Source: Paracoccus shandongensis (lineage in GTDB: Bacteria; Pseudomonadota; Alphaproteobacteria; Rhodobacterales; Rhodobacteraceae). Taken from it: a stretch of DNA of 48,796 nt. The notes under the pieces are model-generated. The model was not told where the DNA came from. It saw nothing but the letters and a program-made list of their open reading frames with translations, and searched no databases. Shown piece by piece: positions 1 to 8,366 of this stretch. Positions within the stretch are counted from its first letter, which is position 1. Each line of letters starts with the position of its first letter. The stretch lies in the NCBI RefSeq assembly GCF_017315735.1, contig NZ_JAFLRK010000025.1:1-48796 (forward strand). The letters run 5' to 3'. Both the position numbers and the translations under genes were made by a program.

Positions 1-103
1 CCTGGCCCGCCGCGCCGACCCCGGCCCGCGCCCCGCGCCGCTTTACCTGCGCCCCGCCGATGCGGCCCCCGCCCGCGATGCGCCGCCGCTGATCCTGCCG
101 TGA
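1..103 (+). CDS. tsaB: TsaB, C-terminal end only (tRNA t6A biosynthesis)
   Basis: Only the last 33 codons are inside the window; the frame enters from the left edge and stops with TGA at 101-103. The readable tail has the PLYLRPADAAP pattern typical of the C-terminus of TsaB, the non-catalytic partner of TsaD in making the threonylcarbamoyl adenosine at position 37 of ANN-decoding tRNAs. The next gene is a RimI-type acetyltransferase whose GTG overlaps the stop, and tsaB-rimI is a very common bacterial pair, which supports the call. No catalytic or dimer-interface residue can be judged from so short a piece. Confidence 0.75.
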   Translation, partial: LARRADPGPRPAPLYLRPADAAPARDAPPLILP

Positions 104-519
104 CGCCCGACCAACTGGCCGCGCTGCACGCGCGCTGCTTCACCCTGCCCCGCCCCTGGAGCGCGCCCGCGTTCGCCGCCCTGCTGGACAGCCCGCATGT
201 CTTCCTGCTGGCCCGCCCTGATGGCTTCCTGCTGGGCCGCACGGTTGCGGACGAGGCGGAACTGCTGACCCTGGCCGTTTCCCCCGATGCCCGCCGCCAG
301 GGTATCGCCCGCGATCTGGTCGCGGAATTTGCCGCCACGTCACGGGCGCGCGGCGCCACCCGCGCCTTTCTGGAGGTCGCGGCCGACAATGCCCCCGCGC
401 AGGCCCTTTATGCCGCGACGGGCTGGCGGGAAACCGGGCGCAGGCGGCGCTATTACGGGCCGGATCTGGACGCGATCGTCATGGAACTGCCGCTGGAGGA
501 CCGCCAAGAAGGCGGTTGA
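100..519 (+). CDS. rimI: RimI-like ribosomal protein S18 N-acetyltransferase (GNAT)
   Basis: A 139-residue GNAT-fold protein, the usual length for RimI. The acetyl-CoA pyrophosphate-binding motif is visible as LAVSPDARRQGIARDLV (about residues 57-73), followed by the LEVAADNAPAQALYAATGW segment (about 89-107) typical of motif B. RimI acetylates the N-terminal alanine of ribosomal protein S18, and some family members act on other N-termini. The start is a GTG at 100 that overlaps the tsaB stop as GTGA, so translation is probably coupled to tsaB. The family and neighbour fit well; the exact substrate is inferred from family and context. Confidence 0.85.
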   Translation: MTPDQLAALHARCFTLPRPWSAPAFAALLDSPHVFLLARPDGFLLGRTVADEAELLTLAVSPDARRQGIARDLVAEFAATSRARGATRAFLEVAADNAPAQALYAATGWRETGRRRRYYGPDLDAIVMELPLEDRQEGG

Positions 520-583
520 CCGCCACCAGCCGATACGCCCTAATCGCCCCATCACGCGGGTGGCTTGAATCGCCCGATGCAAC

Positions 584-592
584 AGGATGAGG
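584..592 (+). promoter_or_regulatory. Ribosome binding site of the nucleoside-binding protein gene
   Basis: The purine-rich AGGATGAGG ends 7 bases before the ATG at 600. The 80-base gap after rimI probably also holds the operon promoter, but no clear -35/-10 pair can be named in it. Confidence 0.5.
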
Positions 593-599
593 TTTCCTT

Positions 600-1583
600 A
601 TGTCCCTGACGAAAACGCTTCTGGCGGGCGTGGCGCTGACGGCCCTAGCGGGCACCGCCGCCCTGGCGGAACCGGCGCTGATCTTCGATCTTGGCGGCAA
701 GTTCGACAAGTCCTTCAACGAAGCGGCCTATACAGGCGCGAAACGCTGGGCGGATGAAACCGGGGGCACCTACAAGGAACTGGAAATGCAGTCCGAGGCG
801 CAGCGCGAACAGGCGCTGCGGCGGCTGGCCGAAACCGGCGCCAATCCCATCGTGATGACCGGCTTCGCCTTCGGCGACGTGCTGAACCAGGTGGCCCCGG
901 ATTACCCCGACACGAAATTCGCCATCATCGACATGGTGGTGGAACAGCCCAACGTCCAGTCCATCGTCTTCACCGAGGAACAGGGCGGCTATCTGGCCGG
1001 GATCATGGCGGCCCATGCCTCGAAATCGGGGACGGTGGGCTTCATCGGCGGCATGGACATTCCGCTGATCCACAAGTTCGAATGCGGCTATTCCCAGGGC
1101 TTCAAGGCCGCCAAGCCCGACGGCAAGGTGCTGGTCAACTATACCGGCACCACGCCCGCCGCCTGGAACGACCCCGTGAAGGGGGGCGAGCTTGCCAAGG
1201 CCCAGATCAGCCAAGGCGCCGACGTGATCTATGCGGCGGCGGGCGGCACGGGCATCGGCGTGCTGCAGGCGGCGGCCGACGGCGGCATCCTGTCGGTCGG
1301 CGTGGACAGCAACCAGAACCACCTGCACCCGGGCAAGGTGCTGACCTCGATGGTCAAGCGCGTGGACAATGCCGTCTATGACGCCTTCAAGAACGGCGTT
1401 GAGCCGGGCGTCAAGGTCATGGACCTGAAGGCCGAGGGCGTGGACGTGGCCATCGACGACAACAACAAGGCCCTGGTCACCCCGGAAATGCAGGCCGCCG
1501 TGGATGAGGCGCGCGCCAAGATCGCCAGCGGAGAGATCAAGGTCCATGACTACATGACCGACAACACCTGCCCGGTCCAGTAA
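600..1583 (+). CDS. BMP-family ABC transporter substrate-binding protein (nucleoside type)
   Basis: A 327-residue periplasmic binding protein of the BMP/PnrA family, which captures purine nucleosides for an ABC importer. An N-terminal signal peptide is clear: positive start, hydrophobic stretch, and a likely cut after ALA (residues 21-23). No lipobox cysteine is present, so it is probably soluble in the periplasm. Family segments include LIFDLGGKFDKSFNEAAY just after the signal and GFIGGMDIPLIHKF near residue 145. The ATPase gene starts at the base after its stop, and two permeases and a purine nucleoside phosphorylase follow. That gene order supports nucleosides as the ligand, though the exact nucleoside cannot be read from sequence. 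Confidence 0.9.
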   Translation: MSLTKTLLAGVALTALAGTAALAEPALIFDLGGKFDKSFNEAAYTGAKRWADETGGTYKELEMQSEAQREQALRRLAETGANPIVMTGFAFGDVLNQVAPDYPDTKFAIIDMVVEQPNVQSIVFTEEQGGYLAGIMAAHASKSGTVGFIGGMDIPLIHKFECGYSQGFKAAKPDGKVLVNYTGTTPAAWNDPVKGGELAKAQISQGADVIYAAAGGTGIGVLQAAADGGILSVGVDSNQNHLHPGKVLTSMVKRVDNAVYDAFKNGVEPGVKVMDLKAEGVDVAIDDNNKALVTPEMQAAVDEARAKIASGEIKVHDYMTDNTCPVQ

Positions 1584-3194
1584 ATGGCCGCCATGGTGCA
1601 GAACGGGGGGCGGCTGGAAACGGCCGCCCCTGCGGCGATTGAACTGCGCGGCATTTCCAAGGCCTTCGGGTCGGTGCAGGCCAACCGCGACATCGACCTG
1701 CGGGTGGAACGCGGCACGATCCACGGCATCATCGGCGAAAACGGCGCGGGCAAGTCCACGCTGATGTCGATCCTTTACGGCTTCTACAAGCCCGACGCGG
1801 GGCAGATCCTGGTGGGCGGGCGCCCCCTGACCATCACCGACAGCCAGACCGCGATCCGCGCGGGCATCGGCATGGTCTTCCAGCATTTCAAGCTGGTCCA
1901 GAACTTCACCGTGCTGGAAAACATCATCCTGGGGGCCGAGGATGGCCGCCTGCTGCGCCCCTCGCTGTCCAAGGCGCGCGGCGTCTTGCGGCAACTGGCC
2001 AAGGATTACGAACTGAACGTCGATCCCGACGAAGTGGTGGAAAACCTTTCCGTCGGGCACCAGCAGCGGGTCGAAATCCTCAAGGCCCTGTATCGCCAGG
2101 CCGACATCCTGATCCTGGACGAACCGACCGGCGTGCTGACCCCCGCCGAGGCCGACCACCTGTTCCGCATCCTTGAGGGACTGAGGGCCGAGGGCAAGAC
2201 GATCATCCTGATCACCCACAAGCTGCGCGAGATCATGGAGATCACCGACACCGTGTCCGTGATGCGGCGCGGCGAGATGGTGGCATCGGTCAGGACCGCC
2301 GAGACCAGTCCCGAACAGCTGGCCGAACTGATGGTCGGCCGCAAGGTTCTGCTGAACGTGCAGAAGGCGCCCGCGGCGCCAGGCCAGCCGGTGCTGGAAA
2401 TCCGCAACCTGCGCATGGTCGATGCGACGGGCGTGGAACGCCTGCGCGGCATCGACCTGGACATCCGCGCGGGCGAGATCCTGGGGATCGCGGGCGTGTC
2501 GGGCAACGGCCAGACGCAACTGCTGGAAATCCTGGGCGGATACCCCGAAAAGGGCAGCACCGTCACGGGCGAGGTCCGCGTGAACGGCACCCCCCTGCCG
2601 CTGTCGGGTTCCGCCTGCAACGCCGCCGAACGCCGCCGCCAGAACATCGGCCATATCCCCGAGGACCGGCAGGTCGAGGGCCTGATCATGGACTTCGCCG
2701 CCTGGGAGAATGTGGCCTTCGGATACCACGACGCCCCCGAATACGGGCGCGGCGCGCTGATGGACCGCGACGCCATCCGCCGCGATGCCGAGGGCAAGAT
2801 CCAGCGTTTCGACGTGCGCCCGCCCAGTTGCGACCTGGCCGCGCGCAATTTTTCCGGCGGCAACCAGCAGAAGATCGTCGTGGCCCGGGAAATCGAGCGC
2901 AATCCTGACCTCTTGCTGATCGGCCAGCCCACGCGCGGCGTGGACATCGGCGCCATCGAGTTCATCCACAAGCGCATCGTCGAATTGCGCGACGCGGGCA
3001 AGGCGATCCTGCTGGTGTCGGTGGAACTCGATGAGATCATGTCGCTGTCCGACCGCATCGCCGTGATGTTCGACGGCCGCATCATGGGCGAACGCCTGCC
3101 CGGCGCCACCACGACCGGCGAACTGGGCCTGCTGATGGCAGGCGTGGACGCCGCTTCCACCCCCCAGACCCAAGACCTTTCCCGAGAAGTGTGA
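1584..3194 (+). CDS. Nucleoside ABC importer, double-domain ATPase
   Basis: A 536-residue protein with two fused ABC ATPase domains, the form found in nucleoside (NupO/YufO) and ribose-type importers. Domain 1 has Walker A GENGAGKST (residues 51-59), signature LSVGHQQ and Walker B LILDEPT. Domain 2 is degenerate, as usual in this family: its P-loop reads GVSGNGQTQ, without the GK[ST] lysine, and Walker B reads LLLIGQPTRGVD, without the catalytic glutamate, while its signature FSGGNQQ is intact. One consensus and one degenerate ATP site are therefore expected. The ATG directly abuts the stop of the binding-protein gene. A later in-frame ATG (residue 4) is also possible. Confidence 0.93.
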   Translation: MAAMVQNGGRLETAAPAAIELRGISKAFGSVQANRDIDLRVERGTIHGIIGENGAGKSTLMSILYGFYKPDAGQILVGGRPLTITDSQTAIRAGIGMVFQHFKLVQNFTVLENIILGAEDGRLLRPSLSKARGVLRQLAKDYELNVDPDEVVENLSVGHQQRVEILKALYRQADILILDEPTGVLTPAEADHLFRILEGLRAEGKTIILITHKLREIMEITDTVSVMRRGEMVASVRTAETSPEQLAELMVGRKVLLNVQKAPAAPGQPVLEIRNLRMVDATGVERLRGIDLDIRAGEILGIAGVSGNGQTQLLEILGGYPEKGSTVTGEVRVNGTPLPLSGSACNAAERRRQNIGHIPEDRQVEGLIMDFAAWENVAFGYHDAPEYGRGALMDRDAIRRDAEGKIQRFDVRPPSCDLAARNFSGGNQQKIVVAREIERNPDLLLIGQPTRGVDIGAIEFIHKRIVELRDAGKAILLVSVELDEIMSLSDRIAVMFDGRIMGERLPGATTTGELGLLMAGVDAASTPQTQDLSREV

Positions 3195-3758
3195 ATGACG
3201 ACTGCCCGCATCGCCTGCCTTTTCTCCCTGTTCCTCGTTGCCGGGTGCAGCACCGGCGCCATGACGCGGATGCCCAAGATGGACATCTGGCCCGACGGCG
3301 AGGCCCCCGACCGCCTTGTCATGGCCGCCGAGGCCCGCGCCCAGACCCGCGCCCGCAACCCCGACGGCAGCTGGGCCGTGGCCGATCCGGTCCGGGAGTC
3401 CGACTATGAGGACGACTTCGCCGCGAACTGCGTGACGGACGCGCGCGGCACCGCCTGCGCCGACCACGCCCCCGTGGAAATGCCCGCCGAGGCCGCGACC
3501 GCGCCCCAGGTCACGGGCCGCGTCGCCATCGCCTTCGCGACTTTGGCCGACGGCAGCCGCTGCACCGGAGAGGCGCGCCAGGGCGCCACCCGGGCCGAGG
3601 AAAACCTGCTGGTCGTGCGCGGCTTTCCGGGCAAGGGCGGCGCGGTCCCCCGTGCCCGCAGCCTGGCGCGCATGGCCGGCAACGGCGACGCGATCACCTG
3701 GGACCAGATCGCCGATGCGAAGACCTTCCTGGGGCTTTGCCAGGGCATGAAAGGCTGA
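3195..3758 (+). CDS. Small putative lipoprotein inside the nucleoside transporter operon
   Basis: A 187-residue protein with a lipoprotein signal: hydrophobic stretch and lipobox LVAGC with the acylated Cys at 18. The mature part is hydrophilic, with four further cysteines (in FAANCVTD, GTACADH, GSRCTGE and LGLCQG) that could form two disulfides in the periplasm. No known domain is recognised. Its ATG directly abuts the ATPase stop and the first permease starts 3 bases after its own stop, so it is transcribed with the importer. It could be an accessory factor of the transporter or an unrelated passenger; the sequence does not decide. The open frame with signal peptide is clear, the function unknown. 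Confidence 0.8.
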   Translation: MTTARIACLFSLFLVAGCSTGAMTRMPKMDIWPDGEAPDRLVMAAEARAQTRARNPDGSWAVADPVRESDYEDDFAANCVTDARGTACADHAPVEMPAEAATAPQVTGRVAIAFATLADGSRCTGEARQGATRAEENLLVVRGFPGKGGAVPRARSLARMAGNGDAITWDQIADAKTFLGLCQGMKG

Positions 3759-3761
3759 CCG

Positions 3762-4856
3762 ATGACCAGGATGCCGAAATGGGCCGATGTGATCCTGACA
3801 CCGCTGATCTCTCTGGTGCTGGCGATGGCGATTTCGGCGCTTGTGATCCTGGCCATCGGCGAAAGCCCGACCGTCGCGCTGACCACGATGATCGACGGGG
3901 CCCTGGGCTCCAGCTATGGCTGGGGCTTCACGCTGTATTACGCGACGAACTTCATCTTCACCGGGCTTGCGGTGATGGTCGCCTATCACGCCAGCCTGTT
4001 CAACATCGGCGGTGAGGGCCAGGCGGCCATGGGCGGGCTTGGCGTGGCGCTGGTGCTTCTGTCCCTGCCCCTGCCGCATTGGGCGCTGGCCCTGCCCGTC
4101 GCGATGATCGGCGCGGCGCTGTTCGGCGCGGCCTGGGCGCTGATCCCCGCGTGGCTGCAGGCGAAACGCGGCAGCCATATCGTGATCACCACGATCATGT
4201 TCAACTTCATCGCCGCCGCCGCGCTGAACTATGTCCTGGTGAACCTGATGCGCCCGGTGGGCAGCATGGACCCGGCATCCGCCCGGTTCCCTGACGCGAC
4301 GCACCTGCCCAAGCTGTCGGACATGGCGCTGGCCCTGGGCTTCGAATGGGGCAAGAACACGCCCGTCAACATCAGCTTCTTCGTGGCCGTGATCGCCTGC
4401 GTGCTGGTCTGGCTGCTGATCTGGCGCAGCCGCCTGGGCTTCGAGATTCGCGCCTTCGGCAAGTCCGAACCCGCCGCGCTTTACGCGGGCATCAACCCGG
4501 TCCGCATCACCGTGATCGCCATGCTGATCTCGGGCGGGCTGGCCGGGCTGATGGCCATCAACAACGTCATGGGAGAGGCCGAGCGCCTGGTCCTGAACGC
4601 GGTCGAGGGTGCGGGCTTCATCGGCATCGCGGTCGCGCTGATGGGCCGCAACCACCCTGTCGGCGTCTTCCTGGCCGCGCTGCTGTTCGGGTTCCTTTAT
4701 CAGGGCGGGGGGGAACTGGCGCTCTGGACCTCGATCCCGCGCGAGTTGATCGTCGTCATCCAGGCGCTGGTGATCCTGTTCACGGGCGCGCTGGACAACA
4801 TGGTGCGGATGCCGCTGGAACGGATGTTCCTGGCGATGCGGAAAAAGGGCGCGTGA
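3762..4856 (+). CDS. Nucleoside ABC importer permease 1
   Basis: A 364-residue polytopic inner-membrane protein of the BPD_transp_2 permease family (NupP/YufP type), with about eight to ten hydrophobic helices. The segment LFNIGGEGQAAMGGLGVAL (about residues 82-100) is the conserved loop that precedes the core of these permeases, and AFGKSEPAALYAGI (about 234-247) matches the cytoplasmic coupling region that contacts the ATPase. It starts 3 bases after the lipoprotein gene and ends in TGATG, sharing one base with the next permease start. It should form a heterodimeric membrane channel with that next permease. Confidence 0.92.
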   Translation: MTRMPKWADVILTPLISLVLAMAISALVILAIGESPTVALTTMIDGALGSSYGWGFTLYYATNFIFTGLAVMVAYHASLFNIGGEGQAAMGGLGVALVLLSLPLPHWALALPVAMIGAALFGAAWALIPAWLQAKRGSHIVITTIMFNFIAAAALNYVLVNLMRPVGSMDPASARFPDATHLPKLSDMALALGFEWGKNTPVNISFFVAVIACVLVWLLIWRSRLGFEIRAFGKSEPAALYAGINPVRITVIAMLISGGLAGLMAINNVMGEAERLVLNAVEGAGFIGIAVALMGRNHPVGVFLAALLFGFLYQGGGELALWTSIPRELIVVIQALVILFTGALDNMVRMPLERMFLAMRKKGA

Positions 4857-5908
4857 TGGATCTGAACACCGTCCTGCAAATCCTCGACAGCGCGGTGCGG
4901 CTGATGACGCCCCTGCTGCTGGCCTGCCTGGCCGGGCTTTATTCCGAACGCGCCGGGGTCTTCGACATCGGGCTGGAAGGCAAGATGCTGATGGCCGCCT
5001 TTTCCGCAGCCACCGTGGCCGCGCTGACCGGCAATGTCTGGCTGGGGCTGATGGCGGGCCTCTTGGGCGCGCTGCTGCTGTCGGCCATCCACGGCATCGC
5101 CTCGATCACCTTCCGGGGGAACCAGTTGATTTCCGGCGTGGCGATCAACTTCCTGGCCTCGGGGCTGACGGTGCTGCTGGGGCAGAAGATCTTCGGCCTG
5201 GGCGGGCGCACCCCCAGCCTGACGCCGGGGGCCGAGCTTGAGGCGCAGGTTTCGCCCTTCCGGGGCTGGCTATCGGGCATCACCGGGCCGGAGGGCGCGG
5301 CCGCGCTGACCGCCGCGCCCCGCTTCGGCGACGTCACCCTGCCCTTCGCCGAAACCCTGCGCGGCGTTCCGGTGATCGGGCCGCTTTATGCCGAGGTGAT
5401 CTCGGGCCATTCCATCCTGGTCTATGTGGCATTCCTCATGGTGCCGCTGACCTGGTGGGTGCTGTATCGCACGCGCTTCGGGCTGCGTCTGCGGGCAGTG
5501 GGGGAAAACCCGGCCTCGGTCGATACGGCGGGCGTGTCGGTCACGCGGCTGCGCTTTGCCGCCGTGGCGATTGCCGGGCTGCTCTGCGGGCTGGCGGGGG
5601 CCTATCTGGCGACCGGGCTGTCGGCGGGCTTTGTCAAGGAAATGACCGCCGGGCGCGGCTTCATCGCGCTGGCCGCGCTGATCTTCGCCAAGTGGCGGCC
5701 CTGGGGGGCGCTTGGCGCGACCTTCCTGTTCGGCCTGCTGGAGGCCCTCGCCAACCGCTATCCGAACCTGGATCTGGGCATCGTCACCGTGCCGTCGATG
5801 TTCATGAACGCCCTGCCCTATATCCTGACCGTGATCATCCTGGCGGGCTTCGTGGGCCGCGCCATCCCGCCCCGCGCCGGAGGAGAACCCTATGTCAAAG
5901 AGCGCTGA
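4856..5908 (+). CDS. Nucleoside ABC importer permease 2
   Basis: A 350-residue permease of the same family as the gene before it (NupQ/YufQ type). The start is the ATG overlapping the upstream stop by one base (TGATG), although the open frame extends further 5'; MDLNTVLQILDSAVRLMTPLL is the expected N-terminus. The conserved loop RAGVFDIGLEGKMLMAAF is at about residues 32-49, and AVGENPASVDTAGVSV near residue 212 is the ATPase-coupling region. The last 17 bases overlap the start of the phosphorylase gene. It pairs with the preceding permease to make the channel for nucleosides. Confidence 0.92.
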   Translation: MDLNTVLQILDSAVRLMTPLLLACLAGLYSERAGVFDIGLEGKMLMAAFSAATVAALTGNVWLGLMAGLLGALLLSAIHGIASITFRGNQLISGVAINFLASGLTVLLGQKIFGLGGRTPSLTPGAELEAQVSPFRGWLSGITGPEGAAALTAAPRFGDVTLPFAETLRGVPVIGPLYAEVISGHSILVYVAFLMVPLTWWVLYRTRFGLRLRAVGENPASVDTAGVSVTRLRFAAVAIAGLLCGLAGAYLATGLSAGFVKEMTAGRGFIALAALIFAKWRPWGALGATFLFGLLEALANRYPNLDLGIVTVPSMFMNALPYILTVIILAGFVGRAIPPRAGGEPYVKER

Positions 5909-6692
5909 GCTTGCCCGCCTGATCCGCGACCGCGCGGGCGACCAAGCGCCGGAATACGGCCTGGTCCTGGGGTCGGGCCTCGGGCACCTGTCGGGCACGG
6001 TCGAAGGCGTGGCGATCCCCTATGACGACCTGCCGGGCTTTCCCCATGCTGGCGTGTCCGGCCATGTCCCGCACCTGGTGATCGGCCAGCTTGAAGGCCG
6101 CCGCGTCGCCGTCTTCGGCGGCCGGTCGCATTACTACGAATCGGGCCGCGCCGATGCGATGCGCCTGCCGCTGGAAACCCTGGCCGCGCTTGGCTGCGAC
6201 CGGCTGATCCTGACCAACGCCGCCGGATCCCTGCGTCCGGACATCCCGCCGGGCGATCTGATGATGCTCAGCGACCACATCGCTTTCGCCGGCACCAACC
6301 CCCTGATCGGAGAGGCGACCGACGCCCGCTTCGTCCCCATGACCGACGCCCATGACGCGGAAATGCGCGCGGCCCTGTCAGCCGCAGCAGCGGCCGAGGG
6401 CATCGACCTGCCCCAGGGCGTCTATTGCTGGTTCTCGGGCCCCAGCTTCGAGACGCCCGCCGAAATCCGCGCGGCCAAAATCCTCGGCGCCGATGCCGTG
6501 GGCATGTCCACCGTGCCGGAAATCATCCTGGCCCGCTTTCTGGGGATCCGCTGCGCCGCCATCTCGGTCATCACCAACATGGGCGCGGGCCTGTCGGACG
6601 AATCGATCAGCCACGACCACACCAAGGCCATGGCCCCGCTTGGCGCCGCCAAACTGGAACGCATCCTGCGCCGCTTCCTGCGCAAGGCATAA
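5892..6692 (+). CDS. Purine nucleoside phosphorylase (trimeric, PNP-II type)
   Basis: A 266-residue cytosolic enzyme that splits purine nucleosides with phosphate into base and (deoxy)ribose-1-phosphate. Motifs of the low-mass trimeric class are clear: GSGLG (phosphate loop, about residues 27-31), GRSHYYE (about 77-83), LTNAAGSL, the family signature SGPSFETPAEIRA, GADAVGMSTVPE, and TNMGAGLS near residue 230. The length is normal. Its ATG (5892) lies inside the end of the permease 2 gene, so it belongs to the import operon: nucleosides brought in by the transporter can be degraded for salvage. Whether it prefers guanosine/inosine or xanthosine is not decided here. Confidence 0.92.
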   Translation: MSKSAELARLIRDRAGDQAPEYGLVLGSGLGHLSGTVEGVAIPYDDLPGFPHAGVSGHVPHLVIGQLEGRRVAVFGGRSHYYESGRADAMRLPLETLAALGCDRLILTNAAGSLRPDIPPGDLMMLSDHIAFAGTNPLIGEATDARFVPMTDAHDAEMRAALSAAAAAEGIDLPQGVYCWFSGPSFETPAEIRAAKILGADAVGMSTVPEIILARFLGIRCAAISVITNMGAGLSDESISHDHTKAMAPLGAAKLERILRRFLRKA

Positions 6693-6743
6693 ACGTCTTC
6701 TTCACTTAAATATCCCCGCCGGAGGCAACCCCCGCAGGGGGTT
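6693..6743 (+). repeat. Dispersed intergenic repeat, copy A
   Basis: Directly after the pnp stop comes TCTTCTTCACTTAAATATCC, followed by a GC-rich hairpin (AACCCCC, GCA, GGGGGTT at 6727-6743). The same core (TTCTTC, a short spacer, AAATATCC, then G/C-rich inverted sequence) recurs in variant form at 12073-12122, 21181-21298, 25160-25215 and 37428-37455. Here it fills the gap between the convergent pnp and selU genes and may serve as the terminator for both. Confidence 0.55.
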
Positions 6744-7792
6744 CACGCCAGCCGCGCCAAGGCAGCCTCGACCCGCCCCGCCGCCTCGTCCAGGTCGCGC
6801 AAATCCTCCAGAACAACAACCGCCTTTTCCCGCTCGGCATAGCGCAGCCGGTGCTTCAGGTAACGCGGGTCGTAATGGTCGCGCAAAAGCCCCTCGGCCA
6901 GGCCCCGCCAGTCGCCCGCCGCGACGGCAGCCTGCCAGCCCTCGATCCGCTCGGCGGGGTGCAGCCGCGACAGCGCGGCCAGGATCGCCTCGACCCGCGC
7001 GGGATCCACCACCATGTCGTCATAGGTCGCGGCGGTATAACCCGCCCGCGCCGCCACAGGCACCTCCAGCCGCAGCCGGGGCGCGGCGCAGATCGCCTGC
7101 CACATGGCCTTGGGCACCGTCACCGCGCCGATGCGGCTGCTTTCTGCCTCGACCAGCACGGGGCGGGCGGGGTCCAAGGCTTCCAGCGCCAGGGCCAGCC
7201 GCCCCTCGAACAGCTTCTGGCCGGGCTGGCCCTCGGCGCGCCCGCCGAACAGGCTGCCCCGGTGGTTGGCCAGCCCCTCCAGGTTGATCACCTGCCAGCC
7301 GCGCCGGGCCAGCCGGTTCAGGATCGCGGTCTTGGCGCTGCCGGTGTTGCCGTCCAGCACGATCACCGGGGCGGGCACCGGCCGGTTCTGCACCCGGTCC
7401 ACGACCAGCGCGCGCCAGGCCTTGTAGCCGCCTTCGATCCGGTCCACCCGCCAGCCGATCTGCGACAGGATGGTGGCGAAGCTGCCCGACCGCTGCCCGC
7501 CGCGCCAGCAATAGACCAGCCCGCGCCAGCTTCCATCGCGGTCGGCCAAGGGCCCGGCGATATGGCGCGCGGCATTGGCCGCCACCAGGGCGCCGCCGAT
7601 CTTGCGGGCGTCGAAAGGGGAAACCTGCTTGTAGATGGTGCCGACCCGCGCCCGTTCGGCATCGTCCAGAACGGGCAGGTTGATCGCGCCGGGCAGGTGA
7701 TCGGCGGCATATTCCGCCGGAGACCTGACGTCGATGATGTCGTCGAACCCCGCCAGCGCGGGATCCGACAGGCCTGTCAGCGTCAGCGCCAC
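6743..7792 (-). CDS. selU: tRNA 2-selenouridine synthase (SelU/MnmH)
   Basis: A 349-residue two-domain protein. The N-terminal rhodanese domain begins with DVRSPAEYAADHLPGAINLP and carries the catalytic cysteine in YCWRGGQRS (Cys95). The C-terminal P-loop domain has Walker A GNTGSAKT (residues 148-155), followed by NLEGLANHRGS. SelU converts 2-thiouridine at the wobble position of some tRNAs to 2-selenouridine through a geranylated intermediate, using selenophosphate made by SelD; no selD is in this window. The start is a GTG at 7792, one base after the stop of the L,D-transpeptidase gene, so the two are probably co-transcribed. An ATG at 7794 is out of frame. Confidence 0.93.
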   Translation of the reverse strand: MALTLTGLSDPALAGFDDIIDVRSPAEYAADHLPGAINLPVLDDAERARVGTIYKQVSPFDARKIGGALVAANAARHIAGPLADRDGSWRGLVYCWRGGQRSGSFATILSQIGWRVDRIEGGYKAWRALVVDRVQNRPVPAPVIVLDGNTGSAKTAILNRLARRGWQVINLEGLANHRGSLFGGRAEGQPGQKLFEGRLALALEALDPARPVLVEAESSRIGAVTVPKAMWQAICAAPRLRLEVPVAARAGYTAATYDDMVVDPARVEAILAALSRLHPAERIEGWQAAVAAGDWRGLAEGLLRDHYDPRYLKHRLRYAEREKAVVVLEDLRDLDEAAGRVEAALARLA

Positions 7793-7793
7793 A

Positions 7794-8366
7794 TCAATAG
7801 ACGTAAACGGGCGTTCCGACGGGCACCTGGTCGTAAAGCGCCATCACCGCCTCGTTGCGCATCCGCAGGCAGCCGTTCGACACGGCGCGGCCGATGGAAT
7901 TCGGCTCGGTCGTGCCGTGGATGCGGATCGCGGTGTCCTGGCCCTTGTCGTTGTACAGATACAGCGCCCGCGCCCCCAGGGGGTTCTGCGGGCCGCCCGG
8001 CATCCCGTTGGCCCATTTCGCGTATTGCTGGGGCTTGCGCTTGATCATGTCCTGTGTCGGCGTCCAGGACGGCCATTCGACCTTGCGGCCCACGGTCGCG
8101 CGGCCCTTCCAGACCAGTTCCGCCGTGCCCACGGCCACGCCGTAACGGACCGCCCGGCCCGGCGCGATCACGTGATACAGGAAGAAGTCCTTGCTGACCA
8201 CGACGATGCTGCCGACCTCGAAATCGTCGCGGATCGCGACCTCGGTCGGGGCATAGGGATCGCGCGCAGTCTGGGGGGCGGCCTCTTGCGAGAAGGCCAG
8301 CGAGGGGGCGAAAGAGGCGGCGGCCATCAGCGGCACGGCCAGCGACATCAGCTCACGGCGGTTCAT
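7794..8366 (-). CDS. L,D-transpeptidase (YkuD domain), secreted
   Basis: A 190-residue periplasmic enzyme that cross-links peptidoglycan stem peptides or attaches proteins to them. The N-terminus MNRRELMSLAVPLMAAASF has a twin-arginine-like start and a hydrophobic stretch, with a likely cut near LAFSQ (about residue 26). The catalytic signature is complete: IRIHGTTEPNSIG with His150, then SNGCLRM with catalytic Cys166. The frame is open further upstream to 8750, but that part is arginine-rich with no signal; the ATG at 8366 gives a normal signal peptide. selU follows one base after the stop. Confidence 0.92.
   Translation of the reverse strand: MNRRELMSLAVPLMAAASFAPSLAFSQEAAPQTARDPYAPTEVAIRDDFEVGSIVVVSKDFFLYHVIAPGRAVRYGVAVGTAELVWKGRATVGRKVEWPSWTPTQDMIKRKPQQYAKWANGMPGGPQNPLGARALYLYNDKGQDTAIRIHGTTEPNSIGRAVSNGCLRMRNEAVMALYDQVPVGTPVYVY

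Noticed and set aside
2821..2960. Second ATPase domain of the nucleoside importer looks broken (no consensus Walker A or B)
   Set aside because: A degenerate second ATP site is normal in this double-domain ATPase family and is not a sign of a pseudogene.
645..4655. A 4-kb open frame on the minus strand opposite the nucleoside transporter operon
   Set aside because: It lies exactly antisense to four well-supported genes. The product is a His/Asp/Gln-rich low-information sequence. Strong third-position GC in the true genes removes stop codons from the opposite strand, so this is a composition artefact.
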